Source: Bacteroidales bacterium (GTDB taxonomy: Bacteria > Bacteroidota > Bacteroidia > Bacteroidales > F082). Taken from it: a DNA stretch of 64,000 nucleotides. The stretch is taken from contig JAFYHS010000018.1 of NCBI GenBank assembly GCA_017539045.1, positions 45,715 to 109,714 of the forward strand. The letters are read 5' to 3'. The notes below the pieces were generated by a model. The model saw only the letters and a program-made list of their open reading frames with translations. It was not told the DNA's origin and ran no database searches. Shown piece after piece: positions 16,201-25,329 of the stretch. The translations under genes were made by a program, and so were the position numbers. Every line of letters begins with the position of its first letter. Position 1 is the stretch's first letter.

Positions 16201-17841
16201 ATGAAGAATGCTTACCGCGTCATATCGGCTTTGTTTTTGTCCTTGTCGGCACTCCTCTGCGCGTGCAGCAGGGAGAGACAGGCTTTTACCGAGCAGAACG
16301 CACCTCGTCATTTCCATGAGCTGCAGGCCGTAGAGGCTTTGTTGGAGACGGATCCGACCAAGGCGATGGACAGCGTGAACCGGTTGGTGGCGCTCGCTGC
16401 GGAGGCTCCTTTCTCCACTTTGGATTCCATCGAATTGCAACTGCGTCTTGTACAAGCCCAATACAAGAACCGTTGCCTCTCCGAGCAGAGTCTTGAACTG
16501 TCGTCCATCGTGGCTTTTTACGACAGCTTGGCAACGATCTATCCCGAGGATGACGACTTGCAGTATCTGCGGGCCAATGCATATTATTATAGAGGTGCGC
16601 AGTGGACCTCTGCCAATGAAGATGTCAACGCCTTCACACATTATCTGAAGGCCTTGGAGGTGATGCACCAGCGCGAGGCATGGAAAAGCCCGTATGCCAA
16701 GCGGTTTGTCGCCTTGACATACACACGTCTGTCGGAAATCCTTTACCGTTATGGCCTACGTGATGCGGCTTTGGAGACTTGTCACAAAGCAGCATCCTAT
16801 TATGAGTCGGAGGCCGATCTTGCCGCCATGTTGCGCTTCGAAGCGGCCATCTATCAGTCGCAGAAAGACTACGACAAGGCTTTGTCGTTGTATGACGACG
16901 CGCAACAACTAGTGTCGGTGGGGGATGAGCCGATACAACTATCCATCGGTGCCAAGCTCTTCGAATTACAGCAATACGATTCGGCGGTACCACATCTGCT
17001 CAGGGCTTTCGCCAATGGCGACCGGTACGCCCGGATAGACGCAGCGGCCAAGTTGGCAGAGGTCTATTGCGATAAAGACATGGGCGACCAGGAACTGGCC
17101 TACACGCGCTATTATGTGGAGAACTCCATGATGGAGAGCCGAATGGCCTCGCGAAAGATGGAGATAGAATACCTTTACGATGACTACAATCAACCCAAGA
17201 CGGAGCCCGCGGTCCAGAAAAAGGATCATACCATGCCCGTTTTGCTGCTTTTGTTACTGCTATTGTCGGTCATTGCCATTATGGCGTTCATTATCATCCG
17301 CAACCGTAAGCGTATCAGCCACATCGAGAACAAGATCACGACCATAGAGCAGAAGCACGAACAAGAGAACGCGGATAAAGACCAGGAGATTGAACAGATT
17401 TCGCAAGCTTTGAATGACACCCGTGAACAGCTCAATGCCCAACGTGTCGATTTCGATGAGGCATGGCAGACCTTCTTGTCGTCGTCTATCGTGAACAAGA
17501 TCAAGCATTCCGTTGAAGACAAGGACATCATGATCAAGAGCGTGGGCGCATATCCCAAGCTGAAGCTGAAAGAGATGGATTATATCGACTTGGTGCAGGA
17601 AACCAACCATTGTTTCCCGGATTTCTCGTCGCGTTTCCTGAAACACTATCCCGACCTCAACATCGCCGACCTGCGTCACTGCTGTCTGGGGCTTTTGGGC
17701 ATGAACGACGCCGAAATTGCCGTGCTTGAAGGCATCTCCTATAGTGGGGCCAACCGTCGTACCAACAAAATCTTGTCGTCCTTGAATGCAGGCGAGAGCC
17801 TTGAAAACGCTATGATAGAGTGTTTGAAAAAGTTGATTTAA
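16201..17841 (+). CDS. Lipoprotein TPR / transmembrane / HTH-like regulator (copy 2)
   Basis: A 546-residue homologue of the proteins at 693 and 21622. Order: lipoprotein leader (SALLCAC), TPR-like helical repeats (about 25-330), a transmembrane helix (MPVLLLLLLLLSVIAIMAF), a highly charged coiled coil (EQKHEQENADKDQEIEQISQ), and a C-terminal block with YPDLNIADLRHCCLGLLGMNDAEIAVLEGISY that looks like a helix-turn-helix. The start at 16201 was preferred over a TTG at 16177 because the latter lies in the promoter box. Unlike the other two copies, it is not followed by a DUF3244-like gene but by a GWxTD operon. DNA binding is inferred. Confidence 0.65.
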   Translation: MKNAYRVISALFLSLSALLCACSRERQAFTEQNAPRHFHELQAVEALLETDPTKAMDSVNRLVALAAEAPFSTLDSIELQLRLVQAQYKNRCLSEQSLELSSIVAFYDSLATIYPEDDDLQYLRANAYYYRGAQWTSANEDVNAFTHYLKALEVMHQREAWKSPYAKRFVALTYTRLSEILYRYGLRDAALETCHKAASYYESEADLAAMLRFEAAIYQSQKDYDKALSLYDDAQQLVSVGDEPIQLSIGAKLFELQQYDSAVPHLLRAFANGDRYARIDAAAKLAEVYCDKDMGDQELAYTRYYVENSMMESRMASRKMEIEYLYDDYNQPKTEPAVQKKDHTMPVLLLLLLLLSVIAIMAFIIIRNRKRISHIENKITTIEQKHEQENADKDQEIEQISQALNDTREQLNAQRVDFDEAWQTFLSSSIVNKIKHSVEDKDIMIKSVGAYPKLKLKEMDYIDLVQETNHCFPDFSSRFLKHYPDLNIADLRHCCLGLLGMNDAEIAVLEGISYSGANRRTNKILSSLNAGESLENAMIECLKKLI

Positions 17842-17964
17842 AATATTGATATTGTGTTGAATATACGAAATTTGTTGATATTTGTTGAGAAAATGGAGAT
17901 GAAAAAGATTGACAACACTGTGTTTAGGCAACTACTTTTGCCATGGATTTAAAAACATTATGCC

Positions 17965-19440
17965 ATGAAAAAGTCATTTTTTATCCTCGCATTAGTGCTG
18001 ATTGCTTTCGCTGGCAACGCACAAGTCAAAGCAAAGAGACTGAAACCCTATCTCTCCACGACCACCTATTGTGTGCCAGGCGTGACATCCTACGTGGAGA
18101 ATGCCATCGCCTTCGATTGCCGTACGGCAACCTACAAGGAGTTTGAACCGGGTAAGTTCAAGGCCACGGTCGAAATCACCACGGTGTTCCGTAAAGGAGA
18201 AAAAGCCACATTCTCGAAGGTTGCCCTCGACAGCCCTGTGGTGACAGATACCACCAACCTCTCGGGCGCGTTCATCGACCAGCAGCGTTTCATGCTGGAC
18301 AATGGTGAATACGACATGGAGATCAGCATCACCGACATGAACAGCGGTTTCGCCTTGCCGACCGAGACCATCACGGTGAATGTCGACTATCCTGCCGACG
18401 CTCCCGCTGTGTCCGACATCCTTTTGTTCGACTCGTATTCCAAGAGCGTGAAGCCGTCGGCATGCACGAAGAGTGGCTTTGACTTCCTGCCTCGTGTATA
18501 TCCTTTCTATGGTGCCAACGAGGATAAGCTGAAGTTCTATGCCGAGCTGTACAACAGCGATAAGTTGTATGATGACGGGAAGTTCCTGGTCAATTATTAC
18601 ATCGAGACGGTGGAGTCGTCGACCCGCATGAAGAACTACTTCTTCTCGCAGCGTTACGAGGTGAAGAAGGTGGACATCCTGTTCAACACCATCAATATCA
18701 AGGACCTGCCGTCGGGCAACTACTACCTCGTCGTGGAGATGCGCGACCGCAGCAATAATCTGATCTGCTCCAACAGCTGCTTCTTCCAACGCAGCAACCC
18801 CGAGGCGAGCTTCGACATGGGCGACTTGGCAGGCGTCAACGTGGCCAACACCTTCGTCAGCGAGATTGACAATATCGACACCCTGCGCAAATACCTGCGT
18901 TATATTGACCCGATCTGCACCGAGATGGAGCGTGACTATACCTCCAGCTTGGTGAAGACCCAAGACAAGCAGACCATGCAGCAGTTCCTCTTCAACTTCT
19001 GGAGCGCCCGCTCGCCGATGAATCCCAAGCAGGCTTTCGATGACTATCTGGCTGCGGTGAGACGCGTTAACATGTCGTTTAAGACCACCAGCTTCCCGGG
19101 CTATCGCACTGACCGTGGCTATGTGTTCCTGAAATATGGCCAGCCCGACAAGATCATGCAGGAGCCCAATGAACCTGGCGCCTATCCTTACGAGATCTGG
19201 CATTACTATACCATTGGCAACCAACGCAACAAGAAGTTCGTCTTCATGTCGAAAGATGCGTCGGCCAACAACTACCAGCTCATCCACTCCGATGTGATCG
19301 GTGAGATCAACAACCCGCGCTGGCAACTTGAGATCTATTCGCGTATCTACGGACAAGGCTACGACCAAGGCGTCGACCAGACTGAATACGAGAAGGGCTG
19401 GGGCTCGCATGCTGGTGATTTGTACAACAACCCAAGATAA
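17965..19440 (+). CDS. GWxTD-domain exported protein
   Basis: A 491-residue protein with a signal peptide (IAFAGNAQ). The central part has beta-rich segments, and the C-terminal 140 residues carry the GWxTD domain, recognisable as GYRTDRGYVFLKYGQPDKIMQEP and YPYEIWHYY (here Tyr replaces the usual Trp in the name-giving motif). GWxTD domains are common in Bacteroidetes envelope proteins and have no assigned activity. It precedes an acyltransferase by only five bases, so a role in envelope or lipid assembly is a context inference. Confidence 0.8.
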   Translation: MKKSFFILALVLIAFAGNAQVKAKRLKPYLSTTTYCVPGVTSYVENAIAFDCRTATYKEFEPGKFKATVEITTVFRKGEKATFSKVALDSPVVTDTTNLSGAFIDQQRFMLDNGEYDMEISITDMNSGFALPTETITVNVDYPADAPAVSDILLFDSYSKSVKPSACTKSGFDFLPRVYPFYGANEDKLKFYAELYNSDKLYDDGKFLVNYYIETVESSTRMKNYFFSQRYEVKKVDILFNTINIKDLPSGNYYLVVEMRDRSNNLICSNSCFFQRSNPEASFDMGDLAGVNVANTFVSEIDNIDTLRKYLRYIDPICTEMERDYTSSLVKTQDKQTMQQFLFNFWSARSPMNPKQAFDDYLAAVRRVNMSFKTTSFPGYRTDRGYVFLKYGQPDKIMQEPNEPGAYPYEIWHYYTIGNQRNKKFVFMSKDASANNYQLIHSDVIGEINNPRWQLEIYSRIYGQGYDQGVDQTEYEKGWGSHAGDLYNNPR

Positions 19441-19445
19441 GGCAG

Positions 19446-20333
19446 ATGAACAAGATCGGATATGCCATAGTGAAATGGTGGGCCGACTTCATGTCGGTGC
19501 AGCCCTATTGGCTGCTCTACGTGAAGTCGGACATCTGCTATTTCATGGCATATCACGTGTTCCGCTATCGTCGTAAAGTGACCAGGGAGAACCTGTTACG
19601 TTCGTTTCCCGAGAAGGATGCCAAGACCATCAAACGCATCGAACGTCAGTTCTACCATAATCTCTGCGACTTGTTCGTGGAGGCACCCAAGATGATGTGT
19701 ATGGGTCCTGATGGCTATGGCAAGCGCATCACCTATACCAACCCCGAGGTCTTGGAACGGCTTTTCGAACAGAAAAAGAGCATCTTCTATGCCATCCCGC
19801 ATTCAGGCAACTGGGAATGGTACGGCAAGATGATCCCTTCGTTTGCAGCCCATCATAATGTGGCGGTGTATAAGAAGGTGTCGAATCCTGTCTTCGATGC
19901 CCTGATGCTCTATATGCGCATGAAAGGCATCTCCGCGGAGCCTGTGGAGGCCAATGATGTGTTTAAGCATCTGGTGCAACACCGTGATAGGTGGAATGCC
20001 GTGCTGATGATAGCCGACCAGTCGCCACGTGGCGTCGAGTCCGACTATTGGACGGAGTTCCTACATCAGGACACCTGCTGGTTTACAGGCATGGAACGCA
20101 TGGCGAAGAAACTGGACTATGCCGTGGTCTTCGTGGCCATGAAACGACGGGGCAGGGGACTTTATGAAGTGACCTATGAGCTGATCACCGATGCTCCCAA
20201 GACGATGGCCGATGGCCAGATCATGGAACAATATGTGCGTTGCGTTGAGCGTTTCATACAAGAGAATCCCGACAACTGGTTGTGGTCGCACCGTCGTTGG
20301 AAACACCAAAGAAATCTGAAAGAAGTAGCATGA
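19446..20333 (+). CDS. LpxL/HtrB-type lipid A acyltransferase
   Basis: A 295-residue lysophospholipid acyltransferase superfamily member. The active-site motif HSGNWEW (about residue 118) supplies the His and Glu of the HX4E signature, and an N-terminal hydrophobic helix anchors it to the inner membrane. The block ADQSPRGVESDYWTEFLHQDTCWFTG is typical of LpxL/LpxM proteins, which add secondary acyl chains to lipid A. It overlaps the next gene by four bases (ATGA). Confidence 0.85.
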   Translation: MNKIGYAIVKWWADFMSVQPYWLLYVKSDICYFMAYHVFRYRRKVTRENLLRSFPEKDAKTIKRIERQFYHNLCDLFVEAPKMMCMGPDGYGKRITYTNPEVLERLFEQKKSIFYAIPHSGNWEWYGKMIPSFAAHHNVAVYKKVSNPVFDALMLYMRMKGISAEPVEANDVFKHLVQHRDRWNAVLMIADQSPRGVESDYWTEFLHQDTCWFTGMERMAKKLDYAVVFVAMKRRGRGLYEVTYELITDAPKTMADGQIMEQYVRCVERFIQENPDNWLWSHRRWKHQRNLKEVA

Positions 20334-21352
20334 AAGTGGCCGTCGTCATATTGAATTACAACGGGAAGAGGTTCCTCGAGCAATTCCTGCCCAATGTCAT
20401 CGCCAACTGCGATCCGACATGGACCGAAATCGTCGTGGCCGACAATGCCTCGACCGACGACTCCGTGGCATTCATGCGCGAGCATTTCCCAGAGATCCGT
20501 CTGATTGAAAACGGCAGTAACGGAGGCTTTGCCACGGGCTATAATTTGGCTTTGCGGCAGGTGGAGGCACAGTATTATGTGCTGCTCAACTCCGACATCG
20601 AGGTGGCACCGCATTGGATCGAGCCCGTCATCGAAATGATGGACGCCAATCCGCAAATAGCTGCCTGTCAGCCCAAGATTCTATCGTATTACCACAAGGA
20701 ACAGTTTGAATATGCCGGTGCCAGCGGCGGTTTCATCGACAAGTATGGTTATCCCTTCTGCCGTGGGCGTTTGTTCCAAAACCTGGAGACCGACGAACAC
20801 CAGTATGACGAGCCAATGGAAGTGTTTTGGGCCACGGGTGCATGCATGTTTGTCCGCGCCGAACTGTACCATCAGGTGGGAGGCCTCGACGACAGTTTTT
20901 TTGCGCACATGGAGGAGATAGACTTGTGCTGGCGGCTGAAAAATGCAGGATATAAGGTGTATTGCTGTCCGCAGTCGAAGGTCTACCATATCGGCGGCGG
21001 CACTTTGCCGAAGAACTCACCACGTAAGACCTACCTGAACTTCCGCAACAACCTTTCGCTGCTGGTGAAGAACCTGCCAAAGCAGCGTGTGCATCGCATT
21101 ATCCTTTATCGTGTCCTCTTGGACTGGGTGGCCGCGTTCAAGTTCCTCTTCGAGGGTTGTCCCAAAGACTTTAGGATGGTCTTCAAGGCGCATTGGGACT
21201 TCTACAAACGTCTGAAAGATTTGCGTGAGAAACGCAAGGCAGGAGAACAAAAGAAGGTCAGTTGCATCTATCAGCGCAACATCGTCTTCGACAGCGTGGT
21301 TCGCGGAAAAAAGAAATACAGCGAGTTGAAGGAAAGCGATTTTACCCTGTAG
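20330..21352 (+). CDS. Family 2 glycosyltransferase
   Basis: A 340-residue GT2 enzyme: the opening VAVVILNYNGKRFLEQFLPN and the DNASTDDS and LLNSDIEV (D-x-D-like) motifs define the nucleotide-sugar domain, and WATGACMFVRAELYHQVGGLDDSFFAHMEEIDLCWRLK is typical of rhamnosyltransferase-like members. A hydrophobic stretch after 250 may contact the membrane. The start was set at 20330 because the longer frame overlaps the acyltransferase gene. With the acyltransferase it suggests an envelope glycolipid role; the sugar is unknown. Confidence 0.85.
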   Translation: MKVAVVILNYNGKRFLEQFLPNVIANCDPTWTEIVVADNASTDDSVAFMREHFPEIRLIENGSNGGFATGYNLALRQVEAQYYVLLNSDIEVAPHWIEPVIEMMDANPQIAACQPKILSYYHKEQFEYAGASGGFIDKYGYPFCRGRLFQNLETDEHQYDEPMEVFWATGACMFVRAELYHQVGGLDDSFFAHMEEIDLCWRLKNAGYKVYCCPQSKVYHIGGGTLPKNSPRKTYLNFRNNLSLLVKNLPKQRVHRIILYRVLLDWVAAFKFLFEGCPKDFRMVFKAHWDFYKRLKDLREKRKAGEQKKVSCIYQRNIVFDSVVRGKKKYSELKESDFTL

Positions 21353-21442
21353 AGATGCGATTGTCCGCATCGAAATGCTCTGCGTTGACTAACGTCGAAT
21401 CAGTGATTTCAGCGTAACTAATCTTTGATTTTATCGCGTCTC
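21352..21442. repeat. MITE-like element with inverted ends after the glycosyltransferase stop
   Basis: GAGATGCGAT (21352-21361) is the complement of ATCGCGTCTC (21433-21442) with one T-G wobble. An inner hairpin GATGCG/CGCATC (21354-21359, 21366-21371) is also present. The words GTAGAGA-GCGAT and ATCGCGTCTC at the ends of a short non-coding spacer resemble dispersed repeats I recall from Bacteroidetes genomes. Confidence 0.35.
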
Positions 21443-21521
21443 CCCCTTGTTTTATAGGTATAAAGAACCAAAATGGTTTGTAATCAACTGTGTTAATTTA
21501 TTGATTATCAACGCTGATGTG

Positions 21522-21537
21522 TTACAAAAGTTTGTAA
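21522..21537. promoter_or_regulatory. 7-2-7 palindrome upstream of TPR regulator copy 3
   Basis: TTACAAA-AG-TTTGTAA is a perfect dyad about 38 bases upstream of the -7 box. It resembles the palindrome at 624-644 in its ACAAA...TTTGT core. Confidence 0.4.
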
Positions 21538-21574
21538 TAACCTTTTCCAGTGTAAAAAAGCCCAATTTTAGTTA

Positions 21575-21582
21575 TACTTTTG
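21575..21582 (+). promoter_or_regulatory. Promoter -7 box of TPR regulator copy 3
   Basis: TACTTTTG followed by CG, 39 bases before the ATG at 21622. Confidence 0.5.
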
Positions 21583-21621
21583 CGTTTGAAAAACGAACAC
21601 AAAATGAACTGCCTTTCGGTC

Positions 21622-23181
21622 ATGATTAAAAAACGCTTTTTGCTCTTACTCGGAGTGGTCCTGCTCCTTCCCGCTTGCAACACCAAGAGCAAGACGGAAC
21701 GGATGCAAGCCGTGGTCGACGAGGTGCGCACCAAATACAAGGCCTTCGAGGACATCAGCCAGGACGACCAAATCTTTGAGGCTTACGACTTCTTCGTGAA
21801 GCAAAAGGATTATGGAAACGCCGCGCCTGCCGCGCTCTATAGCGGCTGTGTGCGCCAAGCCAAAAAGGAATATGAGTCCGCGATGAACTGCTACAAGGAA
21901 GCCGACAAGTACGGCCGCATGGCGGGCGACTCGGTCAGTGCGGCCTTCGCTCAATATTATATAGGTGACCTGCTCAACGCGAGTGGCAACGAAGCCGAAG
22001 CCATCGACAATTATAAGGTCGCAGCAGAGTTGTGGGGCGACAGCCTCTCGCGCAAAGCCAAAAGCCTCAACGCCGTGGCCATGATGAACATCGTCATCGA
22101 CGAGTATGACAGCGCCTTTGTCTATCTCGACCAAGCCCTGAATTTAGCCCAAACCGCTGAAGATAAAATCACCGAAGCCTCGGTTTGGAACAACTATTCC
22201 GTTGCTTATCAACTGCTTGACGAATACGACAACGCCAAAGAATGCTTGCGGAAAGCCTTACCCCTAACCGACCAAAAACGCCGTCCCATCGCCTTACTCA
22301 ACCTCGCCAAGGTACATTTGGCATTAGACGAACGCGACTCGTTGGAATACTATAAGACACAGATGCTCAGCGCAATAGAGGAAACAGACATCAAACCAGA
22401 GACACAAGCTGCCGTATATGGATTTTTGATTAAGGATGCGCTTGCCGTGGGCGACTACGAAAGTGCCTATCAGTTTGAAAAACAGCATGAACAGGTGGCT
22501 TTGGACATCCTCGGCGACCAAACCCAAAGCTCCGTCCTCGAAATCCAGAAGAAATACGACTTTGAGGCACAGGCCAACCAACACAACCGCCAAATGCTTT
22601 CACGACAAAGGCTAATCATCATACTAACCATAGTCCTGATTGCGGCCTTGATTTTAGTCACCATATTGATTCTCAACGCTTTGAAAAAGAAGCGCATCGA
22701 GGCCGAAATCAACGCGAACTTGCTGGAACTGAAAAAACGCAACGCGCAACAACAGCAAGAGCAGACTGCAATGCAAGCACAATACGATGAACTACAAAAA
22801 CAGAGCGCGCAGCAAAGCGAACTACAAGCAGAATTCGGCGACAAGCTGAGAGATGAATACCTGCAAAAATGCAACATCATCCGCTGCTTCGAAGTGTTGT
22901 CGCGCGACAGAAGCAACCCGATAGCTTTCAAGGACTTGGAGAAGTCGCTCTTTGATGGCGAAGACCATTGGGCTGGCTTCGAAGCCGCTTTCGAAGGGGT
23001 ACATCCGGGGTTCATTGCTTCTGTCAGGGAACATTATCCCGACTTGACCGAAACAGAGTTCCGCTATTGCTTGCTGTCGAACTTCAAATTGTCTCGCCAA
23101 GAATATGCCGATGTGCTCGGTTGCAGCGTCTATAATGTGGATAAAGTTCGCGCAAGCCTCAACAATAAAATGAAGGAATAA
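21622..23181 (+). CDS. Lipoprotein TPR / transmembrane / HTH-like regulator (copy 3)
   Basis: A 519-residue protein with the same order as those at 693 and 16201. A lipoprotein leader (VVLLLPAC) is followed by TPR repeats (about 25-300; units such as SAMNCYKEADKYGRMAGDSVSAAFAQYYIGDLL), a transmembrane helix (LIIILTIVLIAALILVTILIL), a Q/E-rich coiled coil, and a C-terminal block YPDLTETEFRYCLLSNFKLSRQEYADVLGCSVYNVDKVRASL that reads as a helix-turn-helix. It heads a run of eight small exported proteins, the first only 10 bases after its stop. Control of that operon by this protein is an inference from position. An ATG at 21604 is an alternative start. Confidence 0.65.
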   Translation: MIKKRFLLLLGVVLLLPACNTKSKTERMQAVVDEVRTKYKAFEDISQDDQIFEAYDFFVKQKDYGNAAPAALYSGCVRQAKKEYESAMNCYKEADKYGRMAGDSVSAAFAQYYIGDLLNASGNEAEAIDNYKVAAELWGDSLSRKAKSLNAVAMMNIVIDEYDSAFVYLDQALNLAQTAEDKITEASVWNNYSVAYQLLDEYDNAKECLRKALPLTDQKRRPIALLNLAKVHLALDERDSLEYYKTQMLSAIEETDIKPETQAAVYGFLIKDALAVGDYESAYQFEKQHEQVALDILGDQTQSSVLEIQKKYDFEAQANQHNRQMLSRQRLIIILTIVLIAALILVTILILNALKKKRIEAEINANLLELKKRNAQQQQEQTAMQAQYDELQKQSAQQSELQAEFGDKLRDEYLQKCNIIRCFEVLSRDRSNPIAFKDLEKSLFDGEDHWAGFEAAFEGVHPGFIASVREHYPDLTETEFRYCLLSNFKLSRQEYADVLGCSVYNVDKVRASLNNKMKE

Positions 23182-23191
23182 TCATAAAACC

Positions 23192-23656
23192 ATGAAATAC
23201 AGAAATTTGACTTTTATCATTCTCACCGCTATCATTTTAATGGTGGTTTCGTGCAAGAAGTTCAATCCTTTTGAAAACTCCAAGCCCACAATGGAATATG
23301 TCTCGGGCAACGAAAAAGACAAAATCGACCTGAAGGGCTCTATGATCAAACCCGACATGCGGTATGTCAACATCTACGCGGAATTGGTGGGAAAGACAGT
23401 TTACGTCTATTTCAACGAGACCGTAGAGGACTGCCTGCTGACCCTTTCCGCCGAAAACGGAGACGTTTTGTATGCCAGGAACGTGAAGAAACAGTATCCG
23501 GCCACCATCCGCATCTACATGGAAAACGAACCCACAGGCGAATATCGACTCTACGTCACCAACGAGACGGAGGAAGCCTCGGCATGGTTCCATTTCGAGA
23601 ATGCAGAATCGCCTAACCGCGCACCCGTCCCTATCAAAGTCCTATTTGAAGAGTAA
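23192..23656 (+). CDS. DUF3244-like lipoprotein (copy A)
   Basis: A 154-residue lipoprotein (LMVVSC, Cys about 21) with one small beta domain: KIDLKGSM, GKTVYVYFNETVEDCLLTL, GDVLYARNVKK and TGEYRLYVTNE give the alternating-strand pattern of DUF3244. It is clearly related to the protein at 24868 (KIDIKGSLSNGDMRHPNIEAGYWGKTVYVYF). No enzyme motif is seen. It is expected at the inner leaflet of the outer membrane or at the surface. Confidence 0.6.
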   Translation: MKYRNLTFIILTAIILMVVSCKKFNPFENSKPTMEYVSGNEKDKIDLKGSMIKPDMRYVNIYAELVGKTVYVYFNETVEDCLLTLSAENGDVLYARNVKKQYPATIRIYMENEPTGEYRLYVTNETEEASAWFHFENAESPNRAPVPIKVLFEE

Positions 23657-23680
23657 TAAATCATTAAAATTCAATAGTAT

Positions 23681-24286
23681 ATGAAAAAACACATCATGAT
23701 TGCCTTGGCTTTGGCTCTTTGTCTGCCAGCCTTGGCGCAAGAGGAAGAAAAAGAACGTCACGTCAGCGATGAAATCAGCATCGGCTACGGATTCCATCCA
23801 GTGAGCGGCGATTACTTCGGCATGGACGCCATGCGTTTCAACTACTGGATCGACAAAGTAGGAGCAATTTATGGTTCTTACACTCACTTCTTCAACAAGG
23901 TGGTCGGCGTAGGCGGCACCTATTGCTTCGACCCGAGAATCATCGACTACACCTACAACGGCTTAGTCACCAATAACCCCTTGATCTGCACACTCAATGA
24001 GTCGTCCCATTCCGTGATGGGTCATGTGAAACTCAATTGCATCAACAAGAAGCATTTTGTCCTATACACCAAGTTTGACGCGGGCATCTGCTTTTGGGGC
24101 TACAAACTCAAAGAATTCCAGCCAGAGTATTTTGCTGTTGAACTCCCCGACCAGCATTGCTGCTTCGCATGGCAAGCCGCTGTTGGCATCGAGGTTGGCA
24201 ACGAACGCGTTGCAGGATTCCTGCAATGTGGAGTTGGCATGGAAGGCAACTATAGTTTAGGAATCAGATACAAATTCAATAAATAA
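23681..24286 (+). CDS. Small outer-membrane beta-barrel protein (copy A)
   Basis: A 201-residue exported protein with a signal peptide ending in ALAQ, then alternating strands with aromatic ends and a final GIRYKF, as in eight-stranded barrels. It is a paralogue of the protein at 26579: both share VGAIYGSY/VGAIYATY, GTYCFDPR/ATYCLDPR and FLQCGVGMEG/FIQCGLGMEG. No family name can be given with certainty. It is followed by a lipoprotein, as its paralogue is. Confidence 0.6.
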   Translation: MKKHIMIALALALCLPALAQEEEKERHVSDEISIGYGFHPVSGDYFGMDAMRFNYWIDKVGAIYGSYTHFFNKVVGVGGTYCFDPRIIDYTYNGLVTNNPLICTLNESSHSVMGHVKLNCINKKHFVLYTKFDAGICFWGYKLKEFQPEYFAVELPDQHCCFAWQAAVGIEVGNERVAGFLQCGVGMEGNYSLGIRYKFNK

Positions 24287-24292
24287 CACACT

Positions 24293-24856
24293 ATGAAAAA
24301 GATAATAATAATTGGCATGACGCTCTTCATGATGAGCGCCTGCGTGAAACACCCCGACATTTACATGCTGATGTCCGACGAGGACGCAGCGGCCATCCCT
24401 TACGAGCAAGGGCAAACCGTAAAATTCCTTGACCAAAACGGCGACACAGTGACGTATCAAGTCGAGCGCGACGAAACCTATCCCTATAACTACGAACAAT
24501 ACATCAACGCCATCCATGGCGGAGACGTCATGCACCCAGCCCATCATTCGGTGGAGTGCTACGCCCGTACGGTGAACCTCCGTGACCAATCGTACGCAAA
24601 CCAACTGAGCTTCACCGTGAAGCCAGGAAAGGAGTTCTCATTCAGCTTCCTCTCCAGCGAAGGCGAACTCAACTTGGACATGTACCTGCCATCCAACGAT
24701 ACCTGTACCATCAATGGCATCAACTACGAACAGGTTCACCACGAGATCCTTTACAGCCAACACACGGGCGAGTTGCTTTACGACTGGTATTACAATGAGG
24801 AGTTTGGCTTGCTCTATTTCCAAAAAGGCGATTTCTCATTGACAAGGATACCATAA
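24293..24856 (+). CDS. Lipoprotein of unknown function (copy A)
   Basis: A 187-residue lipoprotein (MMSAC, Cys about 17). It shares with the protein at 27205 the blocks DEDAAAIPYEQGQTVKFLDQNGDT and DWYYNEEFGLLYFQKGDFSLTRIP; the rest is predicted beta-rich. I do not recognise the family. It lies six bases after its partner barrel gene, so the two are probably made together. Confidence 0.6.
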   Translation: MKKIIIIGMTLFMMSACVKHPDIYMLMSDEDAAAIPYEQGQTVKFLDQNGDTVTYQVERDETYPYNYEQYINAIHGGDVMHPAHHSVECYARTVNLRDQSYANQLSFTVKPGKEFSFSFLSSEGELNLDMYLPSNDTCTINGINYEQVHHEILYSQHTGELLYDWYYNEEFGLLYFQKGDFSLTRIP

Positions 24857-24867
24857 CCGCAATAAGC

Positions 24868-25275
24868 ATGAAATCCAAATACTTATCATTCATTACAATC
24901 TTGTTTGTCACCTTGATTACGGCTTCTTGCAGTAAGCCAATCAATCCGAACAGCCTCATCGACGACAAAAACAAAATCGACATCAAGGGCTCGCTTTCCA
25001 ATGGTGACATGCGCCATCCGAACATCGAGGCGGGTTATTGGGGAAAGACCGTTTATGTGTACTTCCACGATTATATGGGTGAGTGCGTCGTCAGCATCAG
25101 CAACAGACAAGACCATGTCATTTTTTGCGACACCGTAACCTCGGGATACAACACAGGAACGCGATTCTATATGGGCGACCAACCCTTGGGCCGCTACCAT
25201 CTCGTCATCAGCAACGGCACGGATGAGGCCGAAGGGTGGTTCAACAACTTCAAGATTGTCGCCGTTAGGCCATAG
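24868..25275 (+). CDS. DUF3244-like lipoprotein (copy B)
   Basis: A 135-residue lipoprotein (LITASC) closely related to the 23192 product: KIDIKGSL, GDMRHPNIEA, GKTVYVYFHDYMGECVVSIS, GRYHLVISNGTDEAEGWF. The shorter C-terminus is the main difference. It begins 11 bases after the preceding gene. Function is unknown. Confidence 0.6.
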   Translation: MKSKYLSFITILFVTLITASCSKPINPNSLIDDKNKIDIKGSLSNGDMRHPNIEAGYWGKTVYVYFHDYMGECVVSISNRQDHVIFCDTVTSGYNTGTRFYMGDQPLGRYHLVISNGTDEAEGWFNNFKIVAVRP

Positions 25276-25329
25276 CAGTAGATTCAAAATTCAAGATTTA
25301 AGATTTAAAGATTTAAAAATCAAATCATT

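Noticed and set aside
17992-19410. Minus-strand open frame of 472 codons
   Set aside because: Antisense to the GWxTD gene, with a His/Leu/Val-rich composition typical of antisense frames.
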